A DNA stretch of 64,000 bases from Entomomonas sp945283395 (lineage in GTDB: Bacteria > Pseudomonadota > Gammaproteobacteria > Pseudomonadales > Pseudomonadaceae): the NCBI GenBank assembly GCA_946480835.1, contig CAMLLC010000008.1, positions 1-64,000 on the forward strand. The letters are read 5' to 3'. Of this stretch, positions 1-9,848 are shown in pieces. The notes under the pieces are model-generated. The model was not told the origin of the DNA, ran no database searches, and saw only the letters and a list, made by a program, of their open reading frames with translations. Both the position numbers and the translations under genes were made by a program. The first letter of the stretch is position 1. Every line of letters begins with the position of its first letter.

Positions 1-334
1 TGACAGATAACTCTTCAAAACGGGACTATGTCACATCAGATCTGAGCTAGTACACGATCTGATCTTGCAGAATACCATCTCACTTAAGTTTCTGTTAGAT
101 TAGATCCAGCTCAATCCCCTTTTAACCAAGCCAATTTTCCCATAAGCCATATTAGCTTCTAACCTTTATATTGCACTAATGAATTGAGCTATTAATTTGT
201 TATTAATTATTCGTTAATAGCTCAACCGTTATAACGTAAACTTTTCCGTTATTTGCCTTGCTTAACATTTAATTTTGTATACACTAAATGAATATTTAAA
301 TTGGTATCTATTAGCTATGCTGCGCTAAGCTTTT
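1..334. other. Gene-free left edge with inverted repeats
   Basis: No credible reading frame is visible in this AT-rich segment. It carries a perfect 12-bp inverted repeat, TTGAGCTATTAA at 184-195 and its complement at 214-225, with an 18-nt loop and no T-run. It also carries an 8-bp pair ATCAGATC/GATCTGAT near 36-66. The larger hairpin lies about 110 nt beyond the rapA stop and could end transcription from either side, but that is inference. Confidence 0.4.
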
Positions 335-3175
335 TTAGCCTGCGACCAATACTCTAATGGCATCTAACCGTAAAGTAGCTTTATCTAAATATTCACTTCC
401 CTCTAATTTAAAGTTTTGTAAAGTTTCTAACTCTTCATCTCTAACATTAGGGTTAACCTTTTTAAGTGCTGTTAAACGTGCCAGTTCCTCATCCATATCA
501 GCAGCAAATTTGCTCTTAGCAGCTACCACCCGTTCAGTATAAACCGCCTGCATTTTTCGCTCAGCTATATTAATTAGTTTTTCTAACATTGGCCGCTGAG
601 TTTTTATGAATTTAATTGCACTACCTTTAGGCACTTTTTCAAGTTGTTTATTTAATGTAGTAAAAGCTACTTTTTCAGCAAGATCATTACCCCTTGTATC
701 TAATAAACAGCGTAATGCATGCTTAGGTAGATATCGCACTAACTGTAACGCTTTAGGAGCAATGACTTCAGTTACAAAAATAAGCTCCACCAATATGGTA
801 CCCGTTTTAAGTGCTTTATTATTAATGATAGCTACTGCTGTATTTCCCATAGAGCCAGATAATATTAAATCCATACCGCCCTGCAGCATGGGGTGTTCCC
901 AAGTGATAAATTGCATATCCTCACGAGATAAGGCTAATGATCTGTTATAAGTAATAGTAACCCCTTCATCATTACCTAATGGAAAACCAGCATCTAACAT
1001 TTTTTCACCAGGACGCAATATGAAAGCATTATCTGAGTGATCTTCAATATCAATACCAAAAGCATCAAATAATGTTTCTGCATACATGGGTAAATCATTC
1101 TCATCATCTTGCGCTAAAATAGCGGTTACTAGTTGTTCTCCATCACCATCACCGCTCGAATTTAATTCTAATAATCTATCTCTTCCCTGCTGCATCTCTT
1201 GCTCTAATTGTTCCCTTAATTCTTTAGCCTGAAATATCAAATGTTGCCAATTCTCTTGATTTGTACCTTCTAGCTCTTGCCTTAATTGTTTTCTAAATTG
1301 AGTTTGCAAATTACTACCAGCAGGACAGGTACTAATAAAGGCATCAAGTGCTAAGTTATACCATTCAAATAATCTATGTTGAGCAGTATTTTCAAGATAT
1401 GGAACATGTATTTGAATATTCTGGAGCTGACCAATTCTATCAAGACGCCCAATACGTTGTTCGAGTAAATCAGGATGAGGTGGTAAATCAAACAATACTA
1501 GATGATGCGCAAACTGAAAGTTTCGACCTTCACTCCCTATTTCAGAACATATTAAAACTTGCGCTCCATCTTCATCACTAAAGTAAGCAGCTGCTTGATC
1601 ACGCTCTATGATCGACATATCTTCATGAAATACAGCGGCAGGTATTCCTTCACGGACTCTTAAAGCCTCTTCTAAATCTAATACTGTTTCTAGATAAGCA
1701 CAAATAACTAATACCTTGGTATGCTTTAATTTTTTCAAAGTAGCTATTAACCATGCTACTCTAGAATCAAAATGCCACCAACGTTCACTCTCAGTTTCTA
1801 ATTGTTGATCTATATAGTCAATTTCGGGCGTTAAAATGGGGCGGCCATCTCTAGCAATCTGTTGATATTGGACGGGATTAGGTAAAGCATAACTAAATAG
1901 TTCTCTTATAGGAAAACCTTGAATAGCTGCTCTTGTATTACGAAATAATAGGCGCCCAGTTCCATGCCTATCTAATAATTCACGCACTAGTCTAGCACAA
2001 GACTCTTTATCTCCTTGAGCAGCTTTATCAAGCACAGCTTTTTCGGCCTGTTTTCCTAAAAATTTTTCTATTACCTGTCTTTCTTTGGTAAATAACTTTT
2101 GATTATCTAATAAACTTTGCACTGCCTCAGCAACTGGGCGGTAATGCTCACTTTCTGCACGAAACTCTTCAATGCTATGGAATCTATGAGGATCCAACAA
2201 TCTCAATCTGGCAAAATGGCTATCTAATCCTAATTGCTCAGGCGTAGCAGTTAATAATAATACGCTAGGCGTTACTGTTGCTATTTGTTCTATTAAGGCA
2301 TATTCAGGGCTCACATAATCAGGTACCCAGACTAAATGTTGAGCTTCATCTACTACTAACATATCCCATCCAGCAGCAAAAAGCGCATTTTGTACTCGCT
2401 CATCACTAATCAACCAATCTAATGACATTAATGCTAGCTGACTATCCTCAAAAGGATTAGTGACATTAGCTTGTGAAAACCGATCAGCGTCGTATAAAGT
2501 TACTTCTAAATTAAATCGCCTACGCATCTCCACTAACCATTGATGCTGTATGTTTTCTGGGACGATAATAAGAATTCTATTAGCGCGCCCTAACAGAACT
2601 TGTCTATGAATAATTAGGCCAGCCTCAATAGTTTTCCCTAATCCTACTTCATCAGCAAGTAATACCCGAGGAGCTATACGATCAGCAACTTCTTTAGCTA
2701 TATGCATCTGATGCGCAATAGGTTGCACCCTTGCACCTACTAACCCCAATAAATTAGACTGCTGTATTTTGCTGGCTTGATCTAATGTGCGGTAGCGCAA
2801 AGTGAACCAAGAGAGGGTGTCAACTTGACCACCGAATAATCTATCACTAGCAGATCGAAACTGAATAAAATTAGAAAGTTGTGTTTCAGAGAGGGTACGC
2901 TTTTTGTTATGATTATCCAATCCTTGATAAACCAATAACCCCTCAATTTCTAAAACTTCTTCGACGATGATTTCCCAACCATCGATATGGGTTATTTTAT
3001 CTCCTACTGAATAGTGGACTCTTGTCAATGAAGCATTATTAATTGCATATTGCCTTGTATCACCAGTAGCTGGAAATAGAATGGTGAGTAACCTTCCCTC
3101 TTGTGAAACTATTGTTCCCAGTCCAAGTTCAGCTTCGCTATCACTAATCCAGCGCTGCCCTGGAAGATATTGCAT
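335..3175 (-). CDS. rapA: RNA polymerase-associated ATPase RapA (HepA)
   Basis: SWI2/SNF2-family ATPase that binds RNA polymerase and helps recycle it after transcription. The 946 residues are close to the E. coli length of 968. Tudor-like N-terminal domains (about 1-105) are followed by the helicase core: Walker A DEVGLGKT at 175-182, a DEAQ box at 276-279 where E. coli has DEAH, and LLTATPE near 308. The second RecA lobe carries SEIGSEGRNFQFA and QRIGRLDRIGQ. The C-terminal RapA domain ends LDAIRVLVAG, very like E. coli. ATG start; the gene is monocistronic and separated by about 175 nt from the upstream transporter gene. Only the Q in motif II is unusual. Confidence 0.97.
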   Translation of the reverse strand: MQYLPGQRWISDSEAELGLGTIVSQEGRLLTILFPATGDTRQYAINNASLTRVHYSVGDKITHIDGWEIIVEEVLEIEGLLVYQGLDNHNKKRTLSETQLSNFIQFRSASDRLFGGQVDTLSWFTLRYRTLDQASKIQQSNLLGLVGARVQPIAHQMHIAKEVADRIAPRVLLADEVGLGKTIEAGLIIHRQVLLGRANRILIIVPENIQHQWLVEMRRRFNLEVTLYDADRFSQANVTNPFEDSQLALMSLDWLISDERVQNALFAAGWDMLVVDEAQHLVWVPDYVSPEYALIEQIATVTPSVLLLTATPEQLGLDSHFARLRLLDPHRFHSIEEFRAESEHYRPVAEAVQSLLDNQKLFTKERQVIEKFLGKQAEKAVLDKAAQGDKESCARLVRELLDRHGTGRLLFRNTRAAIQGFPIRELFSYALPNPVQYQQIARDGRPILTPEIDYIDQQLETESERWWHFDSRVAWLIATLKKLKHTKVLVICAYLETVLDLEEALRVREGIPAAVFHEDMSIIERDQAAAYFSDEDGAQVLICSEIGSEGRNFQFAHHLVLFDLPPHPDLLEQRIGRLDRIGQLQNIQIHVPYLENTAQHRLFEWYNLALDAFISTCPAGSNLQTQFRKQLRQELEGTNQENWQHLIFQAKELREQLEQEMQQGRDRLLELNSSGDGDGEQLVTAILAQDDENDLPMYAETLFDAFGIDIEDHSDNAFILRPGEKMLDAGFPLGNDEGVTITYNRSLALSREDMQFITWEHPMLQGGMDLILSGSMGNTAVAIINNKALKTGTILVELIFVTEVIAPKALQLVRYLPKHALRCLLDTRGNDLAEKVAFTTLNKQLEKVPKGSAIKFIKTQRPMLEKLINIAERKMQAVYTERVVAAKSKFAADMDEELARLTALKKVNPNVRDEELETLQNFKLEGSEYLDKATLRLDAIRVLVAG

Positions 3176-3326
3176 GATAAAACCTCATAAAACTCAGATA
3201 AACCTTTTACTATGACTATTTTAATGAAAACGTCTCTTTATTTATAGAAAAAATTTTTCTTATTATGTTACTGTGATTGAGAAATTTCATTTCATTCAAT
3301 AATAGAAAAGATATTGCATTAATGCA

Positions 3327-3350
3327 TTAACAACCTTGCTAGGTTATTAA
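3327..3350 (-). terminator. Hairpin abutting the transporter stop codon
   Basis: On the minus strand TTAATAACCT pairs with AGGTTGTTAA around the loop AGCA (10 bp, one G-T wobble), immediately after the DASS gene stop. There is no clear T-run, so this may be a weak or Rho-assisted terminator. Confidence 0.5.
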
Positions 3351-4775
3351 CTAAAACAAGCCTATGGCTCTCCACCAAATCATACCAACCACCATCATAA
3401 ATAAATAGCTAATTAATGCTACTATCGCACCAACTCCCCACCAAGACTTAATCGAATTATAACCAGCACCAAAAATGATCGGTGCAGGTCCGCCAGTATA
3501 ATGAGTTAAGGCACCACCATAGCCATTAGATGCGCAAAGCGAGAAAGCCAGAGCGACAGGAGCAATACCTACTGTTTGGCCAACAATTAAAAATACCGGG
3601 AACATAGCAGCAATATAGGCAGAGCCTGAAGCGAATAAATAGCGAACAACAACACTAGCCAAAGTAATACCCCATAAGGCTAGTATATAATGATTACCAA
3701 AATTCAATGAATGTTTCATTACTAGTGCTAACCAGTCAAAAAATCCTTCATTAGAAAGCACCGAAGATAAACCAATAATCCCACCAAACCATATTAATGA
3801 GCTCCAGCCACCTTTACTTTTTAACATATCATCCCATGTTATAACACGGGTAATAAAACTTGCTGCCATTATCACTATTGCAACAGATGTTGCATCTATA
3901 TCAAGTTTAATGCCTACTACTTGAAGAACAGAAGGTAGAACCCAGCCTAATAAAGCTAATAAAAATAAACCTATTAGCATCCACTCTCTTTTTGTAATAG
4001 GGCCTAATTCTTTTAAACCTTCACCAGATACCTTTTTATGATCAATTTTTTTTAAAGTAGGTTTGGTTAACCAATAAATAATTAATGGCAGCAATAACAT
4101 TAAGATCATAGATGGTAAGAATAATCCTTTAAACCAGAAAACCCAATCTATACTAATACCTAATATTTTATGTACATATTCAATAGCTATCCCATTGGGC
4201 GCCATCCCTGTTAGAAACATAATACTAGTGATTTTAGTAATCATATAAGTATTAATCATCAAGTAAGAACCTATCTTCTTTGCTGTTTCTCCTGGATTAG
4301 AATCCAATGCTACAGCTACACTTTGAATAATAGGAAAGACGATTCCACCTGCTCTAGCAGTATTAGAGGGAGTAACAGGGGCAATAGACATATCTAAAAA
4401 GGCTGTAACATAACCCAACCCTAAACTTGTACCACCTAATTTACCAATCAAAATATAAGCAATACGCCGACCTAAACCCGTTGCAGAAAAAGAGCAGCTC
4501 AATGCAAAAGCTGCGAAAATAAGCCATGTAGTATTAGATGCGTAACCACTTAAGACATCCTTAGGGTTATTTAGTAGAAGAGCTGTAGTACCAACAGCTG
4601 CCAATAATATAACAGACTCTGGAAAAGGCTTTAATACTAACCCCACAATAGCCGCAAGGTAGATTGCAAAAGCATGCCATGCTGTAATGGATAGACCTTC
4701 TGGAGCAGGAGTAAACCATAAAATAACTGGAAGTATAAATACAATTATCAGCTTCCAATTTAAGCGCATCATCAT
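3351..4775 (-). CDS. DASS-family anion permease (dicarboxylate/citrate type)
   Basis: Inner-membrane secondary transporter of the divalent anion:Na+ symporter family (CitT/TtdT/plant DiT1 branch), expected to exchange or symport C4-dicarboxylates, 2-oxoglutarate, citrate or tartrate. It has about a dozen hydrophobic segments and the two family signatures SNTT (after the SGYA segment) and SNTARAGGIVFPI. A longer frame starts at TTG 4802, but I prefer the ATG at 4775: GGAG lies 7 nt upstream and the protein (474 residues) then begins MMMRLNWKL just before the first membrane segment. The gene stands alone with no linked regulator or substrate enzyme, so the substrate cannot be told from context. 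Confidence 0.88.
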   Translation of the reverse strand: MMMRLNWKLIIVFILPVILWFTPAPEGLSITAWHAFAIYLAAIVGLVLKPFPESVILLAAVGTTALLLNNPKDVLSGYASNTTWLIFAAFALSCSFSATGLGRRIAYILIGKLGGTSLGLGYVTAFLDMSIAPVTPSNTARAGGIVFPIIQSVAVALDSNPGETAKKIGSYLMINTYMITKITSIMFLTGMAPNGIAIEYVHKILGISIDWVFWFKGLFLPSMILMLLLPLIIYWLTKPTLKKIDHKKVSGEGLKELGPITKREWMLIGLFLLALLGWVLPSVLQVVGIKLDIDATSVAIVIMAASFITRVITWDDMLKSKGGWSSLIWFGGIIGLSSVLSNEGFFDWLALVMKHSLNFGNHYILALWGITLASVVVRYLFASGSAYIAAMFPVFLIVGQTVGIAPVALAFSLCASNGYGGALTHYTGGPAPIIFGAGYNSIKSWWGVGAIVALISYLFMMVVGMIWWRAIGLF

Positions 4776-4802
4776 CAACTTTCTCCACTCTAAATTTTTC
4801 AA

Positions 4803-5193
4803 ATATTTCTAATAATGAAATTACCAATGTTGAAATAAACTAAACTTTCTTCCAACATAGCTCTTTCAAACTATTGCCTCATAAAAGATGAATCTTATGA
4901 AGATGAGTAGCGTTAAAATAAAAACTATCAATTAATAATTAGCATAGAGAGAAAATTCTCTCTTCACTTGACTTAAATACATAATCACTGCTTTTATGTG
5001 GGTGAAACATTTACATAAAAACTATGTTATCTAATTAATATTAGACAATAATATCCATAAAAAATTTATTCAGACAAGGCTAACTAATTATTTATTACTG
5101 ATTAACTTTTGCCTTTTATACTTCTTTATTTATTTCAATTAAAGCTAATAACTGCAACCTTGATGGAGACAGTGCTATAAAATAATAAAGTTC
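4803..5193. other. AT-rich intergenic region, no gene seen
   Basis: About 390 nt between the transporter start and the gat terminator. It presumably holds the transporter promoter on the minus strand. I see no ORF with a ribosome binding site, no RNA gene and no repeat beyond simple AT-rich tracts. Confidence 0.4.
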
Positions 5194-5224
5194 AAAACAG
5201 TCTTAACTTAATTAAGACTGTTTT
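5194..5224 (-). terminator. gatCAB operon terminator
   Basis: Perfect 13-bp stem AAAACAGTCTTAA / TTAAGACTGTTTT with a 5-nt loop, about 65 nt past the gatB stop. Runs of A and T at the two ends make it able to act in both directions. Confidence 0.85.
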
Positions 5225-5289
5225 ACAATTGATTTAAAAAGCCGAATTCCTAACATAAGTACTATTAGGAAATTGGTATTAGTCTATCC

Positions 5290-6735
5290 TTAACCTTCTA
5301 ATTTTTTCTTAAGCAACGCATTAACTTGTTGTGGATTAGCTTTGCCTTTAGAAGCTTTCATAGCTTGTCCAACAAAGAATCCAAACATTTTTTTACGTTT
5401 GTTATCATCACTTGCTCGATACTCTTCTACATCTTTAGCTAGATTAGCAAGCATCTCATCGAGAATAGATTCAATAGCATTGCTATCAGTAACTTGCTTA
5501 AGACCTTTAGCCTCAATAATCTGATCAGCATTCCCCTCACCTATTGCCATTGCCTCAAACACAGCTTTAGCAATTTTCCCCGAAATAGTGTTATCTTTAA
5601 TTCGTAATAATAAGCCAGCTAATTGCTCTGCTGTGATTGGAGATTGTTCAATTTCTAAATTATCTTTATTTAATAAACTAGCTAACTCACCCATCACCCA
5701 ATTAGTAGCTAACTTAGCATCACCACAGCCTTTTTGTACTTGTTCGAAATAATGAGCTAACGCACGACTAGCAGTTAATACACTAGCATCATACACAGAT
5801 AAGCCAAATTGTTGCTCAAAACGTTCTCGCTTTTGATTTGGTAATTCTGGAAGTTGACTTCGAATCTCATCAATTAAGGTATCCTCAAGTACTAATGGTA
5901 ATAAGTCAGGATCTGGAAAATAACGATAATCATTAGCTTCTTCCTTACTACGCATTGAACGCGTTTCATCTTTAGCAGGATCATATAAACGTGTTTCTTG
6001 GATAATCTTACCACCGTCCTCCAAGATTTCTATTTGCCGCTGCGCTTCATAATTAATTGCTTTTTCAACAAAGCGGAAAGAATTCACATTTTTAATTTCA
6101 CAGCGAGTACCAAACTCTATAGCCCCTTTAGGACGGACAGATACATTACAATCACAACGAAATGAACCTTCTGCCATATTACCGTCACAAATATCCAAAT
6201 AACGCACTAACGCATGGATGGCTCTTACATAGGTGACTGCCTCTTTAGCACTACGCATATCAGGCTCAGAAACAATTTCTAAAAGAGGAGTACCTGCTCT
6301 ATTAAGATCAATACCACTCATCCCTTGGAAATCATGATGTAAACTCTTACCTGCATCCTCCTCAAGATGTGCTCTAGTAATACCTACCCTTTTTACACTT
6401 CCATCCTCCAAAGCTATATCTAAATGGCCTTTACCCACAATAGGTAATTCAAATTGACTGATTTGATAACCTTTAGGTAAATCGGGATAAAAATAGTTTT
6501 TACGAGCAAATACGCTAGTTTTGCCAATATGGGCATTTATTGCTAAACCAAATTTAATGGCCATGCGTACTGCTTGACCATTAAGTACCGGTAACACACC
6601 TGGCATACCTAGATCTATTAAGCTAGCTTGGGTATTTGGTTCAGCGCCGAAAATTGTACTACTACCCGAAAAAATCTTAGAAGTCGTAGAAAGTTGGGTA
6701 TGAATCTCTAACCCTATCACTATTTCCCATTGCAT
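5290..6735 (-). CDS. gatB: Asp-tRNA(Asn)/Glu-tRNA(Gln) amidotransferase subunit B
   Basis: Subunit of the cytoplasmic GatCAB transamidosome that phosphorylates the mischarged aminoacyl group and binds the tRNA. The 481 residues show the kinase-type GatB core (starting MQWEIVIGLEIHTQLST), the segment GSFRCDCNVSVRP, and a C-terminal YqeY-like tail domain from about 330 ending in the Lys-rich QQVNALLKKKLEG. It lies 12 nt after gatA and closes the gatC-gatA-gatB operon. Whether Gln-tRNA, Asn-tRNA or both depend on it cannot be judged without knowing whether glnS and asnS exist elsewhere. Confidence 0.97.
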   Translation of the reverse strand: MQWEIVIGLEIHTQLSTTSKIFSGSSTIFGAEPNTQASLIDLGMPGVLPVLNGQAVRMAIKFGLAINAHIGKTSVFARKNYFYPDLPKGYQISQFELPIVGKGHLDIALEDGSVKRVGITRAHLEEDAGKSLHHDFQGMSGIDLNRAGTPLLEIVSEPDMRSAKEAVTYVRAIHALVRYLDICDGNMAEGSFRCDCNVSVRPKGAIEFGTRCEIKNVNSFRFVEKAINYEAQRQIEILEDGGKIIQETRLYDPAKDETRSMRSKEEANDYRYFPDPDLLPLVLEDTLIDEIRSQLPELPNQKRERFEQQFGLSVYDASVLTASRALAHYFEQVQKGCGDAKLATNWVMGELASLLNKDNLEIEQSPITAEQLAGLLLRIKDNTISGKIAKAVFEAMAIGEGNADQIIEAKGLKQVTDSNAIESILDEMLANLAKDVEEYRASDDNKRKKMFGFFVGQAMKASKGKANPQQVNALLKKKLEG

Positions 6736-6747
6736 CAGTTATACTCC

Positions 6748-8199
6748 TTAGAAGCCATTAGGGACTTGGCGATGCCAGTCTGTAACTTGTTGGTATTGAT
6801 GGGCAATATTAAGTAATAATCCTTCAGCGAAATAAGGAGCTAATAACTGCCCACCAACAGGTAATCCGTCCGCAAAACCTACTGGCATAGATAAAGCAGG
6901 AATACCTACTAAATTTGCTGTAATGGTGTAAATATCCTCTAAATACTGAGAAACTGGATCACCCACTTTCTCTCCTATTTGCCAAGCTGGATTAGGCGTA
7001 GTAGGACTAAAAATCACATCAACTCCTGCAAAAGCCTGCATAAAGTCATTTTTTATTAAGCGCCTTATTTTTAAGGCCTTAAGATAATAAGCATCATAAT
7101 AACCAGCCGATAGTGCATAAGTACCTACCAATATACGACGTCTTACTTCTGCCCCAAAACCTTCAGTCCTTGTACGGCTATACATATCTTGTAAATCACG
7201 AGGATTTTCACAACGATAGCCAAAGCGAACCCCGTCAAATCTGGATAAATTAGAAGAAGCCTCTGCCGGGGCAATAACGTAATAAGCAGAAATAGCCTGC
7301 TCAAGGTTAGGCAAACTAATTTCTTTAATTTCAGCACCTAATTTTTCTAATTCTTGCAATGCTGTTTGCAGTCGTTGTTCAATGCGAACATCCAAACCGC
7401 CACTAAAAAACTCCTTTGGAACACCTATCTTAAGTCCAGCTATTTTCTTGTCTAGTTGAGAGTAGTAATCTGGCACCTCTTGGCTAATACTTGTCGAATC
7501 TTTTGGATCGAAGCCTGCCATTGCCTGTAATAATAGGGCACAATCTTCTGCTGTTTTAGCAATAGGTCCTCCTTGATCTAAACTAGAGGCATAAGCAATC
7601 ATTCCCCACCGAGAAACACGCCCATAGGTAGGTTTAATACCAGTCACTCCAGTTAATGCCGATGGCTGCCTGATTGACCCTCCAGTATCGGTTCCAGTCG
7701 TAGCTGGCACTAATCTAGCGGCTACGGCTACGGCTGATCCACCACTCGAACCACCAGGAACCCTAGTTAAATCCCAAGGATTTTTAACTGGACCATAATA
7801 ACTTGTTTCGCTGGACGAACCCATGGCAAACTCATCAAGATTTGTTTTTCCTAAGGTTACGCAACCTGTATTAATTAATTTTTGAACTACCGTGGCATTA
7901 TAAGGAGCTATAAAATTAGCTAACATTTTTGAACCACAACTAGTACATACTCCTTCAGTACAGAATAAATCTTTATGAGCAATAGGTACACCTAATAATT
8001 CATGATATTTACCTTGTGCTCTTCTTTCATCGGCTGCTTTTGCTTGAGCGAGCGCCAACTCTTCAGTGACAGTAATAAAACTATTTAACTGTGGATCTAA
8101 TTTGTTAATTCTTTGCAATAAATAAGAAGTAATTTCAAACGAGCTAAATTGCTTTGCTAGTAAAGCTTTAGATATCTCTGCTAAGGTTAACTGATGCAT
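6748..8199 (-). CDS. gatA: Asp-tRNA(Asn)/Glu-tRNA(Gln) amidotransferase subunit A
   Basis: Amidase-signature glutaminase that releases ammonia and channels it to GatB. The Ser-cisSer-Lys triad is intact: Lys76 in VPIAHKD, Ser151 in GGSSGGSA and Ser175 in TGTDTGGSIRQP, with the same spacing as Lys79-Ser154-Ser178 of the Staphylococcus enzyme. The length, 483 residues, is normal. The start codon follows a GGGG-rich ribosome binding site and lies 18 nt after gatC, which fits one operon transcript. Confidence 0.97.
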   Translation of the reverse strand: MHQLTLAEISKALLAKQFSSFEITSYLLQRINKLDPQLNSFITVTEELALAQAKAADERRAQGKYHELLGVPIAHKDLFCTEGVCTSCGSKMLANFIAPYNATVVQKLINTGCVTLGKTNLDEFAMGSSSETSYYGPVKNPWDLTRVPGGSSGGSAVAVAARLVPATTGTDTGGSIRQPSALTGVTGIKPTYGRVSRWGMIAYASSLDQGGPIAKTAEDCALLLQAMAGFDPKDSTSISQEVPDYYSQLDKKIAGLKIGVPKEFFSGGLDVRIEQRLQTALQELEKLGAEIKEISLPNLEQAISAYYVIAPAEASSNLSRFDGVRFGYRCENPRDLQDMYSRTRTEGFGAEVRRRILVGTYALSAGYYDAYYLKALKIRRLIKNDFMQAFAGVDVIFSPTTPNPAWQIGEKVGDPVSQYLEDIYTITANLVGIPALSMPVGFADGLPVGGQLLAPYFAEGLLLNIAHQYQQVTDWHRQVPNGF

Positions 8200-8217
8200 A
8201 TAACAGCCCCTTTTCTA

Positions 8218-8505
8218 TTAATCAATGACTTTAGGTACTAGATAAAGCCCATCGCTAACTGCAGGGGCTATTTGTTGATATTGATCCCGATGATTTTGCT
8301 CAGTAACCATATCAGGGCGTAATCTTTGAATAGCTTCTAACGGATGAGCTAACGGTTCAACTTCCTTTGTATCCACTACCTGCATATTATCAACCAACTT
8401 TAAAATGGCATTTAACGTTGCGGTAGTTTCTGTTAAATCGTTGTCATTTAGCCTAAGCGCCGCTAATTGGGCTATTTTTTCGACATCTTTTTGCTCAAGT
8501 GCCAT
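8218..8505 (-). CDS. gatC: Asp-tRNA(Asn)/Glu-tRNA(Gln) amidotransferase subunit C
   Basis: Small belt subunit that holds GatA and GatB together. I start it at the second ATG (MALEQKDVEKIAQLA, 95 residues): GGAG lies 6 nt before it, while it directly abuts the first ATG at 8511, and GatC proteins normally begin with this motif. The conserved region around EPLAHPLEAIQRLRPD, which wraps GatA, is present. First gene of the gatCAB operon, divergent from mreB, so their promoters share the roughly 200-nt gap. Confidence 0.95.
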   Translation of the reverse strand: MALEQKDVEKIAQLAALRLNDNDLTETTATLNAILKLVDNMQVVDTKEVEPLAHPLEAIQRLRPDMVTEQNHRDQYQQIAPAVSDGLYLVPKVID

Positions 8506-8708
8506 TAACATCTCCAGCTATATATAATTTTTTCAAAATGGGATACAATTTGCGCATATATAAATGATGCAAAACTTAATACAATCTATCACAATAACTT
8601 ACTTATGCTAAATCTATTGCATAGGAGTTGGAATAGATTCTATTTTGCAATTTAATGATCTATTGTACAGATTATTCTTTTTAATTAAAAACAAGAGTTT
8701 TTACTTTT

Positions 8709-9764
8709 ATGTTTCATGTATTTAAAAAGTTACGTGGTTTATTCTCAAGTGACTTATCAATTGACTTAGGTACCGCTAATACACTTGTTTATATTAGGGA
8801 ACGCGGTATTGTTTTGAATGAGCCATCAGTTGTGGCTATTCGCCACCAAGGTAATCAAAAAACTATTGTGGCCGTAGGGACTGAGGCCAAACAAATGCTT
8901 GGTCGTACGCCTGGAAATATTTCTGCCATTAGACCTATGAAAGATGGCGTAATAGCAGATTTTGAAGTGTGTGAGAGTATGTTGGAGTACTTTATTAATA
9001 AAGTACATGAAAAAAGCTTACTGCCTCCTAGCCCACGTATTCTTATTTGTGTTCCTTGCAAGTCTACACAAGTTGAAAGACGCACTATCAGAGATGCAGC
9101 TTTACACGCTGGGGCTAGAGAAGCCTATTTAATCGAAGAACCAATGGCTGCTGCAATAGGAGCAGGTCTACCTGTAGAAGAAGCTCGTGGTTCTATGGTG
9201 ATAGATATAGGTGGAGGTACGACTGAAATCGCCCTTATTTCTTTAAATGGTGTTGTTTATGCCGAATCTGTACGATTAGGTGGTGATAGATTCGATGAAG
9301 CTATCGTGACTTATGTAAGACGTAATTATGGTAGTCTAATAGGTGAATCAACTGCTGAACACATTAAACAACAAATAGGCTCAGCGTATCCTGATCCCAA
9401 TGGCGAAGTGCGGGAGATAGAAGTAAGAGGACGCAATCTTGCCGAAGGTATCCCACGCTCATTTACCTTATCATCTGCTGAAGTATTGGAAGCTTTACAA
9501 GAATCTTTAGCTACTATTGTACAAGCCGTCAAAAGTGCTTTAGAACAGTCTCCCCCTGAGTTAGCCGCAGATATTGCTGAACGTGGTTTAGTCTTGACTG
9601 GTGGTGGTGCTTTATTACGTGATCTAGATAAATTAATTTCGCAAGAAACGGGACTGCCTGTAATAGTAGCAGAAGACCCTTTAACTTGTGTAGCCCGCGG
9701 TGGTGGGAAATTACTTGAAATGATAGATCGTCACGCAATGGATTTATTATCTACTAACCCATAA
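8709..9764 (+). CDS. mreB: Rod-shape-determining actin homolog MreB
   Basis: Cytoskeletal ATPase that forms membrane-bound filaments and directs the elongasome. The 351 residues carry the actin-fold phosphate loops: DLSIDLGTANTLVY near 17-30, VIDIGGGTTEIAL, and VLTGGGALLRDLD. The N-terminus MFHVFKKLRGLF supplies the amphipathic membrane-binding helix. The sequence strongly resembles Pseudomonas MreB. It is followed by a hairpin and then mreC and mreD, the usual operon. The ribosome binding site is weak (AAGAG about 12 nt before the ATG). Confidence 0.97.
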   Translation: MFHVFKKLRGLFSSDLSIDLGTANTLVYIRERGIVLNEPSVVAIRHQGNQKTIVAVGTEAKQMLGRTPGNISAIRPMKDGVIADFEVCESMLEYFINKVHEKSLLPPSPRILICVPCKSTQVERRTIRDAALHAGAREAYLIEEPMAAAIGAGLPVEEARGSMVIDIGGGTTEIALISLNGVVYAESVRLGGDRFDEAIVTYVRRNYGSLIGESTAEHIKQQIGSAYPDPNGEVREIEVRGRNLAEGIPRSFTLSSAEVLEALQESLATIVQAVKSALEQSPPELAADIAERGLVLTGGGALLRDLDKLISQETGLPVIVAEDPLTCVARGGGKLLEMIDRHAMDLLSTNP

Positions 9765-9773
9765 AAATATTCG

Positions 9774-9804
9774 CAAGTACATAATGTTAACCATTATGTG
9801 CTTG
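9774..9804 (+). other. Strong hairpin between mreB and mreC
   Basis: CAAGTACATAATG pairs with CATTATGTGCTTG around the 5-nt loop TTAAC: 13 bp with one G-T wobble. No T-run follows, so it is more likely an mRNA 3'-end stabiliser or partial attenuator, letting mreB be made in excess of mreC and mreD, than a full terminator. That role is inference. Confidence 0.6.
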
Positions 9805-9848
9805 ATGTAATGTATTAATATTCTCTATTTATAGATAGGGGAATTACT

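Noticed and set aside
3240..3275. AGAAAAAATTTTTCT palindrome before rapA
   Set aside because: A pure A/T run can be self-complementary by chance in this AT-rich sequence; nothing else supports a site.
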